Source: Bacteroidales bacterium
Lineage (GTDB): Bacteria; Bacteroidota; Bacteroidia; Bacteroidales; UBA932
Assembly (NCBI GenBank): GCA_024401695.1
Contig: JAKSKN010000005.1
Span: 1-64,000, forward strand
DNA length: 64,000 bases
Reading direction: 5' to 3'
Positions 15,542-25,456 of the stretch are shown one piece after another. The notes below the pieces were generated by a model, which was not told where the DNA came from, ran no database searches, and was given only the letters and a program-made list of their open reading frames with translations. Position 1 is the stretch's first letter; every line of letters begins with the position of its first letter. The translations under genes and the position numbers were made by a program.

Positions 15542-16123
15542 CTAAATGAACTTCTTCAGCTCACGGTAAACTTTATGCACGGGAAAGCCCATTACATTGT
15601 AGAAGGAACCATCGATCCCTGAGATGGCGGCATAGCCTATCCACTCCTGGATACCGTAGGCTCCGGCCTTGTCGAAAGGCTTGTAACGGTCGATATAATA
15701 GTTGATGTCGGACTCGCTCAATACGTCGAAGGACACCAGCGTGGAATCGGTGAAGGTCTCCTCGTGCAGGCAGTCCCGTATGGTCACGGCCGTGACCACT
15801 TCGTGCGTGCACCCGCTGAGTCTTTCAAGCATCGCAACGGCTTCCTCCCGGCTGTGAGGCTTGCCGAGCACGGCCTGTGAGCCGTCAGGGCCGGTGCAGA
15901 TGACCACCGTGTCGGCGGTTATGAGGACCTCGTCGGGGGAGAGGCCGCGGTGGAAACCGCGGCTCTTGCCGACACTCATATGCACAGGCACGAGATGTGC
16001 TTCGACGCCCGGCTCGGGCGATTCCTCGAATGTGTTGCCGGTGTCAACGGTGAACGGCAGGTCAAGACCGCCGAGAAGTTCGCGGCGGCGGGGGGATCCG
16101 CTGCCAAGAATGATCTTTTTCAT
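15542..16123 (-). CDS. maf: Maf-family nucleotide pyrophosphatase
   Basis: The protein has 193 residues. The N-terminal KKIILGSGSPRRRELL is the Maf/HAM1-fold signature, and ITADTVV with the later DKAGAYGIQEW are the other conserved blocks. Maf proteins hydrolyse non-canonical or excess dTTP/UTP and have been linked to septum inhibition. It is the middle gene of a minus-strand run (DUF3467 gene, maf, rluA-type gene) with gaps of only 10-12 bp. Confidence 0.93.
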   Translation of the reverse strand: MKKIILGSGSPRRRELLGGLDLPFTVDTGNTFEESPEPGVEAHLVPVHMSVGKSRGFHRGLSPDEVLITADTVVICTGPDGSQAVLGKPHSREEAVAMLERLSGCTHEVVTAVTIRDCLHEETFTDSTLVSFDVLSESDINYYIDRYKPFDKAGAYGIQEWIGYAAISGIDGSFYNVMGFPVHKVYRELKKFI

Positions 16124-16135
16124 CGGAGGGGAGGG

Positions 16136-16456
16136 TTATGACTTTGCCCCGTTCGGGTTGTTGAAGTCGGCCAGGTTGAAGGTGGCGCCGGGCTGAGGAC
16201 CGCCGAGCTCTATCTTGCCGAAGTTGGCTTCGTATTTGGATACATTTTCGGCAAGCGCGTTGAGAAGTCTCTTCGCGTGCTCCGGTGCCATCAGGATGCG
16301 GCTGCAGATCTCAGGCTTCGGGTACCCCGGGAGGGAGGTGGCGAAATCGATGACGAACTCGCTGTGCGAGTGGCTGATGATTGCGAGGTTGGAGTATGAG
16401 CCCCTTGCTACTTCGGGCTTCAACTCGATATTGAGTTTGTTCTTTTCGTTTTCCAT
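16136..16456 (-). CDS. DUF3467 domain protein
   Basis: The protein has 106 residues. The NKLNIELKPEVARGSYSNLAIISHSHSEFVIDFA start, PEICSRILMAPEHAKRLLNAL and a Gly/Pro-rich tail are diagnostic of DUF3467, a widespread Bacteroidetes family of unknown function. The ATG is only 4 nt from a TAAATTTG box on the minus strand, so the mRNA is probably leaderless. It is divergent from valS. Confidence 0.9.
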   Translation of the reverse strand: MENEKNKLNIELKPEVARGSYSNLAIISHSHSEFVIDFATSLPGYPKPEICSRILMAPEHAKRLLNALAENVSKYEANFGKIELGGPQPGATFNLADFNNPNGAKS

Positions 16457-16460
16457 AGCG

Positions 16461-16497
16461 CAAATTTAAGAAATAATCATCAAAATGATTATCTTTG
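16461..16497. promoter_or_regulatory. Divergent leaderless promoters (DUF3467 / valS)
   Basis: TAAATTTG on the minus strand (16461-16468) serves the gene starting at 16456, and TATCTTTG on the plus strand (16490-16497) serves valS at 16504. The boxes are 4 and 6 nt from the start codons. The region between is partly palindromic (ATAATCAT / ATGATTAT), so the -33 elements must overlap. Confidence 0.7.
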
Positions 16498-16503
16498 CGA
16501 GCT

Positions 16504-19140
16504 ATGGAATTAAGTGCAAAATACAACCCCGCAGAAGTCGAGGACAAATGGTATGCCTATTGGCTGAATAACAAGTGTTTCCACTCTGAACCAGACTCAC
16601 GTGAGCCTTATACCATCGTGATTCCGCCACCGAACGTGACAGGTATCCTTCATATGGGTCACGTGCTCAACAATACTCTCAACGACGTACTTATCCGCAA
16701 GGCCCGTATGGACGGCAAGAATGCGTGCTGGGTTCCCGGTACCGACCACGCCTCCATCGCGACCGAATCCAAGGTGGTCGCCAAGCTCGCCAAGCAGGGC
16801 ATAAAGAAGGAAGACCTCACCCGTGAGGAGTTCCTCAAATATGCCTGGGAATGGAAGGAGGAGCACGGCGGCATCATCCTGAACCAGCTCCGCAAGCTCG
16901 GTGCCTCCTGCGACTGGGACCGCACCCGCTTCACGATGGAACCGGCCCTCTCCGAGGCCGTCTATGCAACATTCGTCCACTTCTACAAGAAGGGATGGAT
17001 ATACCGTGGAGTCCGTATGGTCAACTGGGACCCGGTGGCTCTCACCGCCATCTCCGACGATGAGGTCATCCACCGCGACACCCAGAGCCACTTCTATCAT
17101 CTGAAATACTACATTTCCGACGGCAACGGCAATCCGACCGACAAGTTCCTCGTCATTGCCACCACCCGTCCCGAGACCATAATGGCCGATGCCGCGATCT
17201 GCGTCAATCCGAATGACGAACGCCATCACTGGCTGCGTGGCAAGAAGGTCATCATCCCTCTGATCAACAGAGAGATACCTGTCATCGAAGACGACTACGT
17301 CGAGATGGACTTCGGTACCGGCTGCCTCAAGGTTACGCCGGCCCACGATGCGCACGACTACGAAATAGGAATGCGCCACAACCTCCCTGTGGTGGAGATC
17401 ATCGACGACCACGGCTGCCTGAACGAGAAGGCTCAGATACTTGTCGGCCAGGACCGTTTCGAGGCCCGCAAGAATATCGTCAAGCTCCTTGAAGAAGCAG
17501 GCAACCTCGTGAAGATAGAGGACTACACCTCGCCTGTGGGCTATTCCGAGCGCACCAACGCCGTCATCGAGCCGAAGCTCAGCGCACAGTGGTTCCTCAA
17601 GATGGAAGACCTTGCCAAGGATGCCCTCGAGGCAGTCGCCTCCGGCAACATCAAGTTCATCCCGGACAAATACTTCAACACCTACCGCCACTGGATGGAG
17701 AATGCGCACGACTGGTGCATCTCCCGTCAGCTCTGGTGGGGCCAGCGCATCCCTGCATACTACCTTCCTGACGGGCAGGTAGTAGTGGAGGAGACCGCTG
17801 AAAAGGCACTTGAAGCCGCCAGAAAGATAAATCCGGCCCTCACAGCTGCCGACCTCAGGCAGGATGAGGATGTGCTTGACACCTGGTTCAGCAGCTGGCT
17901 CTGGCCTATCAGCGTGTTCGACCCGCAGTTCCCGGGCCATCCGGAGCACACCCCGAACCGCGACCTCAGCTACTATTATCCTACCAACGACCTCGTAACG
18001 GGTCCGGACATCATCTTCTTCTGGGTTGCCAGAATGATTATGGCCGGCGGCGAATTCATGAAGGATGTCCCATTCCGCAACGTATATTTCACCGGCATCG
18101 TCCGCGACAAGCTCGGCCGCAAGATGAGCAAGACCCTTGGCAACAGCCCTGACCCTCTTGACCTGATCGCCAAGTATGGCGCCGACGCTGTCCGTCTCGG
18201 AATGCTGCTCTGCAGTTCGGCCGGCAACGATATCCTCTATGATGAGTCGCAGGTTGAGCAGGGACGCAATTTCTGCGGAAAGATATGGAACTCCTGGCGC
18301 CTTGTCAGCGGCTGGTCGGTCGATGAGGCCGCCCCTCAGCCTGAAGCTTCCGCCCTTGCCGTCAAGTGGTTCGACAACCTTCTTTCGAAGACGGTCGAGA
18401 CGGTCGAGGACCATTATGGCAAATTCCGCATCAGCGATGCCCTTATGGCCATCTACAAGCTCTTCTGGGATGACTATTGCAGCTGGTACCTCGAGCTCGT
18501 CAAGCCTGCATACGGTGCAGCCGTCGACGGAAAGACATATAAGGCTACCGTGGAATTCTTCGAAAAGCTCCTGAAGCTCATCCATCCTATAATGCCGTTC
18601 ATCACCGAGGAACTCTGGCAGGCTATGGCAGAGCGTCCGGAAGGCGCCACGATAATGTTCCAGAGCACCCCGAAGGCTGGAGCTTACGACGAGGGATTCC
18701 TCGCGGAATTCGAAGTCGCACGCGAGGCTGTCATAGGCGTACGTGCAGTCCGCGCCCAGAAGCAGATATCCCCGAAGGAGGGTCTGAAACTCTTTGCCGA
18801 AGGCACCTTCCCGGCAGAGCTTTATCCGGCCGTGCGCAAGCTTGCGAATGTCACCGATATCGCTGCGGGCAGCGCGAACGGCACTTCCACCTCGTTCATC
18901 GTGGGTACGGTCAACTTCAGCGTGCCTCTGGAAGGCCTTGTAAACACCGACGAGGAGAAGGGCAAGCTTCTCAAGGATCTCGAATACCAGAAGAAGTTCC
19001 TTGCAGGCGTACGCGCAAAGCTTGCCAATGCCAACTTCGTGGCTCACGCCCCGGAGGCCGTGATTGCCGGCGAACGCAAGAAGGAGGCCGATGCAATCGC
19101 ACGTATCGAAGCCATCGAATCAACCCTTAGCAAACTGTAA
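16504..19140 (+). CDS. valS: Valyl-tRNA synthetase
   Basis: The protein has 878 residues, the usual length. [17 protein letters not shown] carries the HIGH-type motif (HMGH) near residue 45 and [10 protein letters not shown] is the KMSKS-type loop. The editing domain lies between them ([13 protein letters not shown]), and the C-terminal coiled-coil arm ([19 protein letters not shown]) is present. It charges tRNA-Val in the cytoplasm. The ATG at 16504 was chosen because it is 6 nt from TATCTTTG and gives the standard N-terminus. tatA follows directly. Confidence 0.97.
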   Translation: MELSAKYNPAEVEDKWYAYWLNNKCFHSEPDSREPYTIVIPPPNVTGILHMGHVLNNTLNDVLIRKARMDGKNACWVPGTDHASIATESKVVAKLAKQGIKKEDLTREEFLKYAWEWKEEHGGIILNQLRKLGASCDWDRTRFTMEPALSEAVYATFVHFYKKGWIYRGVRMVNWDPVALTAISDDEVIHRDTQSHFYHLKYYISDGNGNPTDKFLVIATTRPETIMADAAICVNPNDERHHWLRGKKVIIPLINREIPVIEDDYVEMDFGTGCLKVTPAHDAHDYEIGMRHNLPVVEIIDDHGCLNEKAQILVGQDRFEARKNIVKLLEEAGNLVKIEDYTSPVGYSERTNAVIEPKLSAQWFLKMEDLAKDALEAVASGNIKFIPDKYFNTYRHWMENAHDWCISRQLWWGQRIPAYYLPDGQVVVEETAEKALEAARKINPALTAADLRQDEDVLDTWFSSWLWPISVFDPQFPGHPEHTPNRDLSYYYPTNDLVTGPDIIFFWVARMIMAGGEFMKDVPFRNVYFTGIVRDKLGRKMSKTLGNSPDPLDLIAKYGADAVRLGMLLCSSAGNDILYDESQVEQGRNFCGKIWNSWRLVSGWSVDEAAPQPEASALAVKWFDNLLSKTVETVEDHYGKFRISDALMAIYKLFWDDYCSWYLELVKPAYGAAVDGKTYKATVEFFEKLLKLIHPIMPFITEELWQAMAERPEGATIMFQSTPKAGAYDEGFLAEFEVAREAVIGVRAVRAQKQISPKEGLKLFAEGTFPAELYPAVRKLANVTDIAAGSANGTSTSFIVGTVNFSVPLEGLVNTDEEKGKLLKDLEYQKKFLAGVRAKLANANFVAHAPEAVIAGERKKEADAIARIEAIESTLSKL

Positions 19141-19141
19141 T

Positions 19142-19333
19142 ATGAACCCACTCACCATTATTCCTCTGTACATAGGATTCTGGGAGATACTCCTCATAGT
19201 CCTCGTAATACTGCTGCTTGTGGGCGGCAAGAAGATTCCTGAACTTATGAAGGGATTGGGCAAGGGCACGAAAAGCTTCAAGGAAGGCTTGAATGAACCT
19301 GAAGACCAGGAAAATCAGGCCGAGAAGAAATAA
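19142..19333 (+). CDS. tatA: Twin-arginine translocase subunit TatA/TatE
   Basis: The protein has 63 residues. A short N-terminal membrane helix ([24 protein letters not shown]) is followed by the FGxKKLPEL-like hinge and an amphipathic helix ([16 protein letters not shown]), then a charged tail. TatA forms the pore for folded-protein export. Its stop shares a base with the start of the ABC-F gene, and no tatC is in the window. Confidence 0.9.
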   Translation: MNPLTIIPLYIGFWEILLIVLVILLLVGGKKIPELMKGLGKGTKSFKEGLNEPEDQENQAEKK

Positions 19334-21249
19334 TGATATCCATCGACGACGTAACAGTGGCCTATGGCGGTTTTGTCCTTCTGGACAAGATCAACTTCCA
19401 CGTCAGCGAATCGGACAAGATAGGTCTTGTAGGCAAGAATGGCGCAGGTAAGTCCACCATACTGAAACTTATCTGCGGCATTCAGAGCCCTACTTCGGGC
19501 CGGATAGACAAGCCTAATGACATCAGTATAGGCTATCTCCCTCAGATAATGGAGCACCATCGCGGACGCACCGTGATGGAGGAGGCGATGACCGCTTTCG
19601 AGCAGACTGCGGCAATCGAGCAGGAGATCGCCGCGGTGACGCGTGAGCTGGAGATCCGCACCGATTATGAGTCGGAATCATACAGCGAGCTGATAGAACG
19701 CCTGAGCAATCTTAATGACCGTCTGGCTGTCAGCCATTCGGAGCCGCCTGAAGTCCAGGCGCGCCGCACGCTGCTTGGTCTGGGCTTCCGCGACGATGAG
19801 CTCGGCCGCCTCACGGAGACTTTCTCGCAGGGGTGGAATATGCGCATAGAACTTGCGAAGATACTTCTGCGCAACCCTCAGGTGCTGCTGCTTGATGAAC
19901 CGACCAACCATCTGGACATAGAGAGCATAGAGTGGCTTGAGGATTACCTCAAGGCCCGCCGTGCGTCGCTGCTGCTTGTATCGCACGACCGCAAGTTCCT
20001 CGACAATGTCACCAATCGTACCGTAGAGGTGATGCTTGGCCATATACACGATTACAAAGTTCCTTATTCTCAATATCTTACCCTTCGCGCCGAACGCCTG
20101 CAGCAGCAGACTGCAGCCTACGAGAACCAGCAGAAGATGATTCAGAAGACCGAGGAGTTCATCCAGGCCTTCCGGTACAAGCCTACCAAGTCGAATCAGG
20201 TGCAGAGCCGCATCAAGGCCCTTGACAAGCTGGAGAGGGTGGAGATAGACGAGACTGACAACGTCAAGCTTTCCGTGAAGTTCCCACCGGCGCCCCGCAG
20301 CGGTGATGTGGTGTTCAAGGGCAGTGAGCTTGAGGTGGGATATCCGCAGAAGGTGGTTTTCAGCGGCGCAAACATAGAGATCAAGAGGGGAGAGAAAGTT
20401 GCCCTTATCGGCCGTAACGGCGAGGGCAAGACAACCCTTATGAGGGTGATTGCAGGTGAACTCGAGCCTTTCTCCGGCGAGGTGAAGCTCGGCCACAACG
20501 TTCTTATGGGTTATTATGCCCAGAATCAGGAGGATGTGCTTGACAAGAATGAGACGGTCTTTTCGACCCTTGACCGCATCGCGGTGGGGGATATACGCAC
20601 AAAGCTGCGCGACCTGCTCGGCCAGTTCCTCTTCCGCGGGGAAGACATCGACAAGCGCGTAAGCGTCCTGTCCGGCGGCGAACGCGCCCGCCTGGGAATG
20701 GCGAAGCTTATGCTCCAGAACTACAACCTCCTTGCCCTTGACGAGCCTACCAACCATATGGACATCAAGTCGAAGGATATCCTGAAGCAGGCGCTCAAGG
20801 CGTATGACGGGACCCTCCTTGTCGTCTCGCACGACCGTGATTTCCTGGACGGACTGGTTGACAAGATGTACGAATTCCGCGACGGCAGGGTCCGGGAACA
20901 TCTGGGCACGGTGTCGGAATTCCTCGCAAAACGGAAAATAGAGACCTTGCAGGAGCTTGAACGCATCGGCAAGGATTCGGCGCGCAATGATGCTTCTGCC
21001 GCCGAGGAGTCCCGGAAAAAGGCCGCCTTCGAGCAGAACCGTGCCGATGTCCGGGTGGACAGGAAGAAAAAGTCGCGCATTTCCTGGCTGGAAGCAGAAA
21101 TCGAAAAGATCGAGAAGCGTATGAAGGCCATTGAGACCATACTTTCTTCTCCTTCGGAAAAGGACGACATAATGGAACTCACCCGGGAGTATCTTGAATT
21201 GAAGCGCGATCTTGACGCAAAGACGGATGAGTGGGGAATGCTGATATAG
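19333..21249 (+). CDS. ABC-F family ATPase
   Basis: The protein has 638 residues with two ABC domains and no membrane segments. Walker A motifs are VGKNGAGKST and IGRNGEGKTT. The second signature LSGGERARLGMAK is canonical; the first is the variant FSQGWNMRIELAK. Both are followed by LDEPTNH. The linker (about 240-310) carries the charged arm, and the C-terminus is a Lys/Glu coiled coil. ABC-F proteins act on ribosomes in translation rescue or antibiotic protection. Which subgroup this is cannot be settled by eye; a housekeeping Uup/EttA-like role is most likely. Confidence 0.92.
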   Translation: MISIDDVTVAYGGFVLLDKINFHVSESDKIGLVGKNGAGKSTILKLICGIQSPTSGRIDKPNDISIGYLPQIMEHHRGRTVMEEAMTAFEQTAAIEQEIAAVTRELEIRTDYESESYSELIERLSNLNDRLAVSHSEPPEVQARRTLLGLGFRDDELGRLTETFSQGWNMRIELAKILLRNPQVLLLDEPTNHLDIESIEWLEDYLKARRASLLLVSHDRKFLDNVTNRTVEVMLGHIHDYKVPYSQYLTLRAERLQQQTAAYENQQKMIQKTEEFIQAFRYKPTKSNQVQSRIKALDKLERVEIDETDNVKLSVKFPPAPRSGDVVFKGSELEVGYPQKVVFSGANIEIKRGEKVALIGRNGEGKTTLMRVIAGELEPFSGEVKLGHNVLMGYYAQNQEDVLDKNETVFSTLDRIAVGDIRTKLRDLLGQFLFRGEDIDKRVSVLSGGERARLGMAKLMLQNYNLLALDEPTNHMDIKSKDILKQALKAYDGTLLVVSHDRDFLDGLVDKMYEFRDGRVREHLGTVSEFLAKRKIETLQELERIGKDSARNDASAAEESRKKAAFEQNRADVRVDRKKKSRISWLEAEIEKIEKRMKAIETILSSPSEKDDIMELTREYLELKRDLDAKTDEWGMLI

Positions 21250-21269
21250 CATTTCTCATTTTTATTTCG

Positions 21270-21277
21270 TATTTTTG
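21270..21277 (+). promoter_or_regulatory. -7 box TATTTTTG of hybrid kinase gene
   Basis: TATTTTTG lies 27 nt before the ATG at 21305 and argues that this ATG, not the upstream in-frame TTG at 21275, starts the kinase. Confidence 0.55.
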
Positions 21278-21304
21278 AAGATACCTGGATTAATAACACG
21301 TTCT

Positions 21305-23707
21305 ATGTTTTTCGATCATTATAAGTTGGGAGCCATCCCGATTTCTCCCGACATCCTCAATAAGTCAAATATCGGCCTGTGGGCCTTTGAGCTCGATGAA
21401 GGCGAAGCACCGAGAATGTATGTCGATGACGTGATGCTCTCGCTCATCGGCCTTGCTCACCAGGTCTCTCCCGAGGAGACTTATCACGCCTGGTACGACA
21501 ATATCGACAATGGCTCATACGACCTTGTGGCGGATGCAGTGAGCAAGATGATGTCCGGGGAGCACGCGGAAGTGCAGTATCCGTGGCATCACCCTGACGG
21601 GCGGACGATGGTGGTCCGCTGCGGCGGCGTACGCAACTTCGAATACACGAAGGGAGCTCGTATCGAGGGTGTCCACCAGGATGTCTCCGAGGTCATTCAT
21701 TTTGATGAAAAGGCAGCCAGGGAATATGAGCAGCTTGTCAATTCTCTTGCCGGAAGTTTCAGCAGTGTCATCCTGCTCGAAAAAAGCGGCTCGGCATCCA
21801 TTATCAAGCATTCTGACAACAGGAAATATGATATCCTGAGGAGAACTCCTTATCCGGAGGCCGCCAGGGCATTCATAAATACGTATGTGTATGAAGCGGA
21901 CAGGGCTATGCTCGAGGAGGCTTCGGATTCCGGACACATCTTCGAACGCGCCGAGGTTGAAAATACCTACAGGCTCCATTTCAGGATAACGGACGGCAGG
22001 ACCGGACTCCGGCTGTGGTGTGAGGCGATGGTGAGACTAGTTTCCGACCATAGTGCAATCATTGCGCTGCGTGAGCACAATGACGTGATTCTGCGCGGTC
22101 TGGTCAATGAAAAGCTGTACAATGAATATGCCTCCATCTTCGTCGTTGACCTGAAGACGGATTATTTCCGCTTCCTCTATCGCAATCCGGAATCCGGTTT
22201 CAAGGATGTGTCGGGGGGTGTCTATACTGACACCATCAAGGAATATACTTCACGCGTAAACTCGGAATACAGGGAAGGCTGGAATAAGCTGTGCTCCATA
22301 GAGAGCGTCAGGGAACTGCTGTTCAAGGAAAACCGCTTTGAGTACTGCTATCCTCTGGAGGGTGTGAAGAAGAGATGGCGCAGGTGTGTGCTCCGCCTTC
22401 TTGACTGCGAGGACGGAGTCCCTTGCACTTTCATAATGACGTTTATGACCATAGATGACGCGCAGTCCGCCCAGCTTGAACTCTCGGCCCAGGTGGCCAA
22501 GCAGAAAGAGCAGCTGGAGAAACAGGAAGTCCAGCTCAGGGATGCACTTGATTCAGCTCAGACGGCCAACAGTGCCAAGACTGTGTTCCTTAACAATATG
22601 TCGCACGATATGCGCACCCCGCTCAACGCCATCCTGGGATTCAACAACATCGCTCTTCGCGAAATAGGCCACGATGACGATAAGGTCCGGGACTGCCTGG
22701 AGAAGGTCAGCCGTTCAGGCGGGTATCTGCTCGACATCGTCAATGACGTTCTTGAGATCAGCCGCATCGAGTCCGGAAAGCTTTCTCTGAATGAAGAGAA
22801 TTTCAAGGTCTCTGACTCTTTCGCCGAAGTTGAGACCGTGATGAATGAAATGGCAAGGAATTTCGGCATCGACCTCAGTTTCAGCATTGGGGACATTCAG
22901 GACGAATATGTGATGTGTGACATCAAGCAGATCGGAAGGGTGTTTGCGAACCTGATTTCAAATGCCATCAAATATACACCGAAGGGAGGCTGGGTGAAGG
23001 TCTGCTGTACCCAGGCCGGACGTGATGATGATGGTCGCGGGGTTTACAGATATACCTTTGAAGACAATGGCATAGGCATAAGCAAAGAGTTCCAGGAACG
23101 CCTCTACGACCGTTTTGCACGTGAGCAGACTTCTACGGTAAGTGGTATCCAGGGAACCGGTCTGGGACTGTCAATGTGCAAGGAGGTCATCAATTTTATG
23201 GGTGGCACGATCACTTGCAGGAGCGATAAGGGGAAGGGTACGCTGTTTACGGTTGACCTGCCGCTGAAGCTTCAGAATGAAACGGCTGCCGTGACCCCGG
23301 AAGATCGGCCTGAAGCCCCTGAAATCGATTTTAGCGGCAAACGTCTCCTGCTTGTAGAGGATAATGAACTCAACCGCGAGATCTCAACGGTCATCCTGTC
23401 GGAATTCGGCTTTGTCGTCGATACCGCCAATGATGGAGATGTTGCCGTGGAAAAGATGGCTTCGGCGAAGGCGGGGGATTACGATGCCGTAATAATGGAT
23501 GTCCAGATGCCTAAGATGGACGGCTACACGGCCACGCGCCATATCCGTGCACTTGGCACTGAAATCTCAAGGATACCTATCATTGCGATGACCGCCAATG
23601 CATTTGCCGAAGACCGCCAGGCGGCTCTTGACGCCGGGATGGACGACCATCTCTCAAAGCCGGTCGATGTTGGCAAACTGAAAGAAATCCTCGGCAGATT
23701 ACTTTAG
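21305..23707 (+). CDS. Hybrid sensor histidine kinase/response regulator (soluble, PAS-type)
   Basis: The protein has 800 residues and no membrane segment. An N-terminal sensory region (about 1-390, with a PAS-like block IGLWAFELDEGEAPRMYVDD and HHPDGRTMVVRCGG) is followed by a coiled coil and HisKA with NNMSHDMRTPLNAILGF (His about 433). HATPase_c follows (FEDNGIGIS, GTGLGLSMCK), then a REC domain with DVQMPKMDGY (Asp about 732) and SKPVD. It probably passes phosphate to its own REC, with an unknown downstream partner. The start was placed after the TATTTTTG box. It overlaps the convergent pncC-like gene by 9 bp. Confidence 0.92.
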   Translation: MFFDHYKLGAIPISPDILNKSNIGLWAFELDEGEAPRMYVDDVMLSLIGLAHQVSPEETYHAWYDNIDNGSYDLVADAVSKMMSGEHAEVQYPWHHPDGRTMVVRCGGVRNFEYTKGARIEGVHQDVSEVIHFDEKAAREYEQLVNSLAGSFSSVILLEKSGSASIIKHSDNRKYDILRRTPYPEAARAFINTYVYEADRAMLEEASDSGHIFERAEVENTYRLHFRITDGRTGLRLWCEAMVRLVSDHSAIIALREHNDVILRGLVNEKLYNEYASIFVVDLKTDYFRFLYRNPESGFKDVSGGVYTDTIKEYTSRVNSEYREGWNKLCSIESVRELLFKENRFEYCYPLEGVKKRWRRCVLRLLDCEDGVPCTFIMTFMTIDDAQSAQLELSAQVAKQKEQLEKQEVQLRDALDSAQTANSAKTVFLNNMSHDMRTPLNAILGFNNIALREIGHDDDKVRDCLEKVSRSGGYLLDIVNDVLEISRIESGKLSLNEENFKVSDSFAEVETVMNEMARNFGIDLSFSIGDIQDEYVMCDIKQIGRVFANLISNAIKYTPKGGWVKVCCTQAGRDDDGRGVYRYTFEDNGIGISKEFQERLYDRFAREQTSTVSGIQGTGLGLSMCKEVINFMGGTITCRSDKGKGTLFTVDLPLKLQNETAAVTPEDRPEAPEIDFSGKRLLLVEDNELNREISTVILSEFGFVVDTANDGDVAVEKMASAKAGDYDAVIMDVQMPKMDGYTATRHIRALGTEISRIPIIAMTANAFAEDRQAALDAGMDDHLSKPVDVGKLKEILGRLL

Positions 23708-24184
23708 GATGATTTGCTCGTAGAGCAGGTGAAGGGCGGCGTTCGCGAAGGAGCGGATGTTGCCCTTTCTTCCTTTGTCGCATTGGTAGAGGCGGGTTAC
23801 TGTGCCCTTCGGGCCGCTTGCGGCCATCCATACGGTGCCCTCGGGATAACGGCCGTCAGAGCCTTCTGCGAGTCCCGTGGTGGCGACTGAGAAGGTGCTG
23901 CCTGTGACTTTCCTGACGCCTTCTGCCATTGCGGCTGCCACTTCGGCGCTGACCACATTGTACTTTTCTATTGTATCGGCCGGCACGCCCAGGATTTTTT
24001 TCTTGACGGCTATGGCATAGGAGGTGACTGAACCCAGATAGTATTCGGAAGAACCGGACACGGTGGTAAGGAGATGGGAGATCTGTCCTCCGGTGCAGGA
24101 TTCGGCTGCGCTGAGTGTGCGTTTTGTGCCGCGCAGGGCGGCGCCGATCTTCTCTTCTATGCGGAGGGGAGTGCTATTCTTCAT
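23699..24184 (-). CDS. pncC: CinA C-terminal domain / nicotinamide-nucleotide amidohydrolase
   Basis: The protein has 161 residues, a stand-alone CinA C-terminal domain. SAAESCTGGQISHLLTTVSGSSEYYLGSVTSYA is the signature, and ATTGLAEGSDGRYPEGTVWMA completes the active site. The domain deamidates nicotinamide mononucleotide in NAD salvage. Its start lies inside the end of the upstream pyrD-like gene (11-bp overlap), so the two are co-transcribed. Confidence 0.92.
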   Translation of the reverse strand: MKNSTPLRIEEKIGAALRGTKRTLSAAESCTGGQISHLLTTVSGSSEYYLGSVTSYAIAVKKKILGVPADTIEKYNVVSAEVAAAMAEGVRKVTGSTFSVATTGLAEGSDGRYPEGTVWMAASGPKGTVTRLYQCDKGRKGNIRSFANAALHLLYEQIILK

Positions 24185-24971
24185 TGTTTGCGCGTTTCTT
24201 CAGGTATTTGAGGCATCTCTGCAGGTAGGAAGGGCCCTTGTAGATGAGACCGGAGCGGACCTCGACAAGGGAGGCTCCGGCAGAAAGGGCCTTGAATACG
24301 CCGCGTACGGTCTCGGTGTGGCAGTTTGCAATGACAGGGAAGCGTCCGCCGGACTGGTTTACGATCTGCTTGACCTGGTCTATCGTACGGGCTTCTATGG
24401 CGTCTATGTTATTCATTCTGCAGTAATCCAGCACTTCGCCGAGCTCGTCAGACTGCATGGACTCCGGAATCTTGATAACGATAGGCTTGTAGTGGCCGTA
24501 GGCGAGGCGGGTGTCAAGGAGAGGGTCAATCGTGGCGGCCAGGTCGACGCCAGAGATGTCAATCACGAAGAAGTCACAGAAATCGTAGGCGAGGGAGAAT
24601 GTGTCCTGATAGTCCGCATTGATGCAGGCTGCAAGGATGTCGTTCTGTGGGTCGGCCTGAATGTTTCTGACCGCGTGGCGCACGGATTTTGCGTTGAGAG
24701 GGCCGATTTCCACAAAGCTGAAGCCGAGGTCGTTCAAGTCGTTATACAGGTCGCCTTCTGTGTCCAGACCGGCTCCGAGCCCGAGGGGATTATAGAAATT
24801 CAGGCCGAAAACCTCTCTTTGGAGGCCGCCGGGACGGTTATTGTGGATAATACGGCTTATGAAACGTCCGCCGGGAATGCTTCCGATGATCTTGAAATAC
24901 CGCAGGGCGACGCGGCTGGCACGCTCCTGGTCCATCTTGCGGACGAAAGGCCTTATCAAAACATTGTACAT
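24174..24971 (-). CDS. Degenerate dihydroorotate dehydrogenase-like protein
   Basis: The protein has 265 residues, against about 320-350 in class 2 PyrD. The N-terminus (LRYFKIIGSIPGGR), NPLGLGAGLDTEGDLYNDLNDLGFSFVEIGPL and the late ASLVEVRSGLIYKGPSYLQRCLKYL align with PyrD. However, the catalytic/orotate segments N-x-S-S-P-N and I-G-x-G-G-I appear as FVIDISGVD and VIANCHT, and the middle is shortened. It probably keeps a FMN-barrel shape but may lack dihydroorotate activity. It is coupled to pncC. A true pyrD would be expected elsewhere in the genome. Confidence 0.75.
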   Translation of the reverse strand: MYNVLIRPFVRKMDQERASRVALRYFKIIGSIPGGRFISRIIHNNRPGGLQREVFGLNFYNPLGLGAGLDTEGDLYNDLNDLGFSFVEIGPLNAKSVRHAVRNIQADPQNDILAACINADYQDTFSLAYDFCDFFVIDISGVDLAATIDPLLDTRLAYGHYKPIVIKIPESMQSDELGEVLDYCRMNNIDAIEARTIDQVKQIVNQSGGRFPVIANCHTETVRGVFKALSAGASLVEVRSGLIYKGPSYLQRCLKYLKKRANNEE

Positions 24972-25006
24972 AATACCGTAGTATATCCGTTCTACAAATA
25001 TACGTA

Positions 25007-25456
25007 TTATTTCAATTCTTGATAAGTGTTGTCGTCGTAGAAGATCACAATTCGAGATATATTTCTTTGACCTTTAATTTGTTGCGCCTTACTTCTTAAA
25101 GTATTCCTTTCGATAACCGGCTGCTCCTGTGCGGCAGCTTCCGGCTCCGGCAGCGGCTCTGCTGCGACTGTGCCGGCATAGTCATCGAAAAGTGGTTCGA
25201 TGGGGGATAGATGCTCCTGAACAGGCGCTGGAGAGGCCTCAGAGGCCGATTTGTACATCTTTCCGGTCCCCAGGACAAGCCATTCCACACTGAGGGAAGG
25301 GTAGTGGCGGGACATTCTTTCTATAAAATCAAAGCCGGGCTTGTTGCGTCCCGCGAGAATGTGCGAGACGCTGGCGCGTGCGACACCGATCTCGTCCGCA
25401 AACTGTGACTGGGAGATGTTTTCTGCGGCCAGAAATTGCTGTAATCTGCGATTCAT
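25007..25456 (-). CDS. XRE-family transcriptional regulator
   Basis: The protein has 149 residues. The N-terminal helix-turn-helix (LQQFLAAENISQSQFADEIGVARASVSHILAGRNKPGFDFIERM, about 5-50) is a standard Cro/C1-type domain. The C-terminal ~80 residues are Pro/Glu/Ala-rich, ending in a short conserved-looking RIVIFYDDNTYQELK. Palindromic sites just upstream suggest autoregulation. Targets are unknown, and the lone chromosomal setting does not suggest a prophage. Confidence 0.88.
   Translation of the reverse strand: MNRRLQQFLAAENISQSQFADEIGVARASVSHILAGRNKPGFDFIERMSRHYPSLSVEWLVLGTGKMYKSASEASPAPVQEHLSPIEPLFDDYAGTVAAEPLPEPEAAAQEQPVIERNTLRSKAQQIKGQRNISRIVIFYDDNTYQELK

Noticed and set aside
16597-19047. 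An 816-codon minus-strand open frame opposite valS
   Set aside because: It is a shadow of the strongly biased codon use of valS; the product is not protein-like and valS is certain.
19678-21252. A 524-codon minus-strand frame opposite the ABC-F gene
   Set aside because: It mirrors the coding bias of the ABC-F gene and has no motif.
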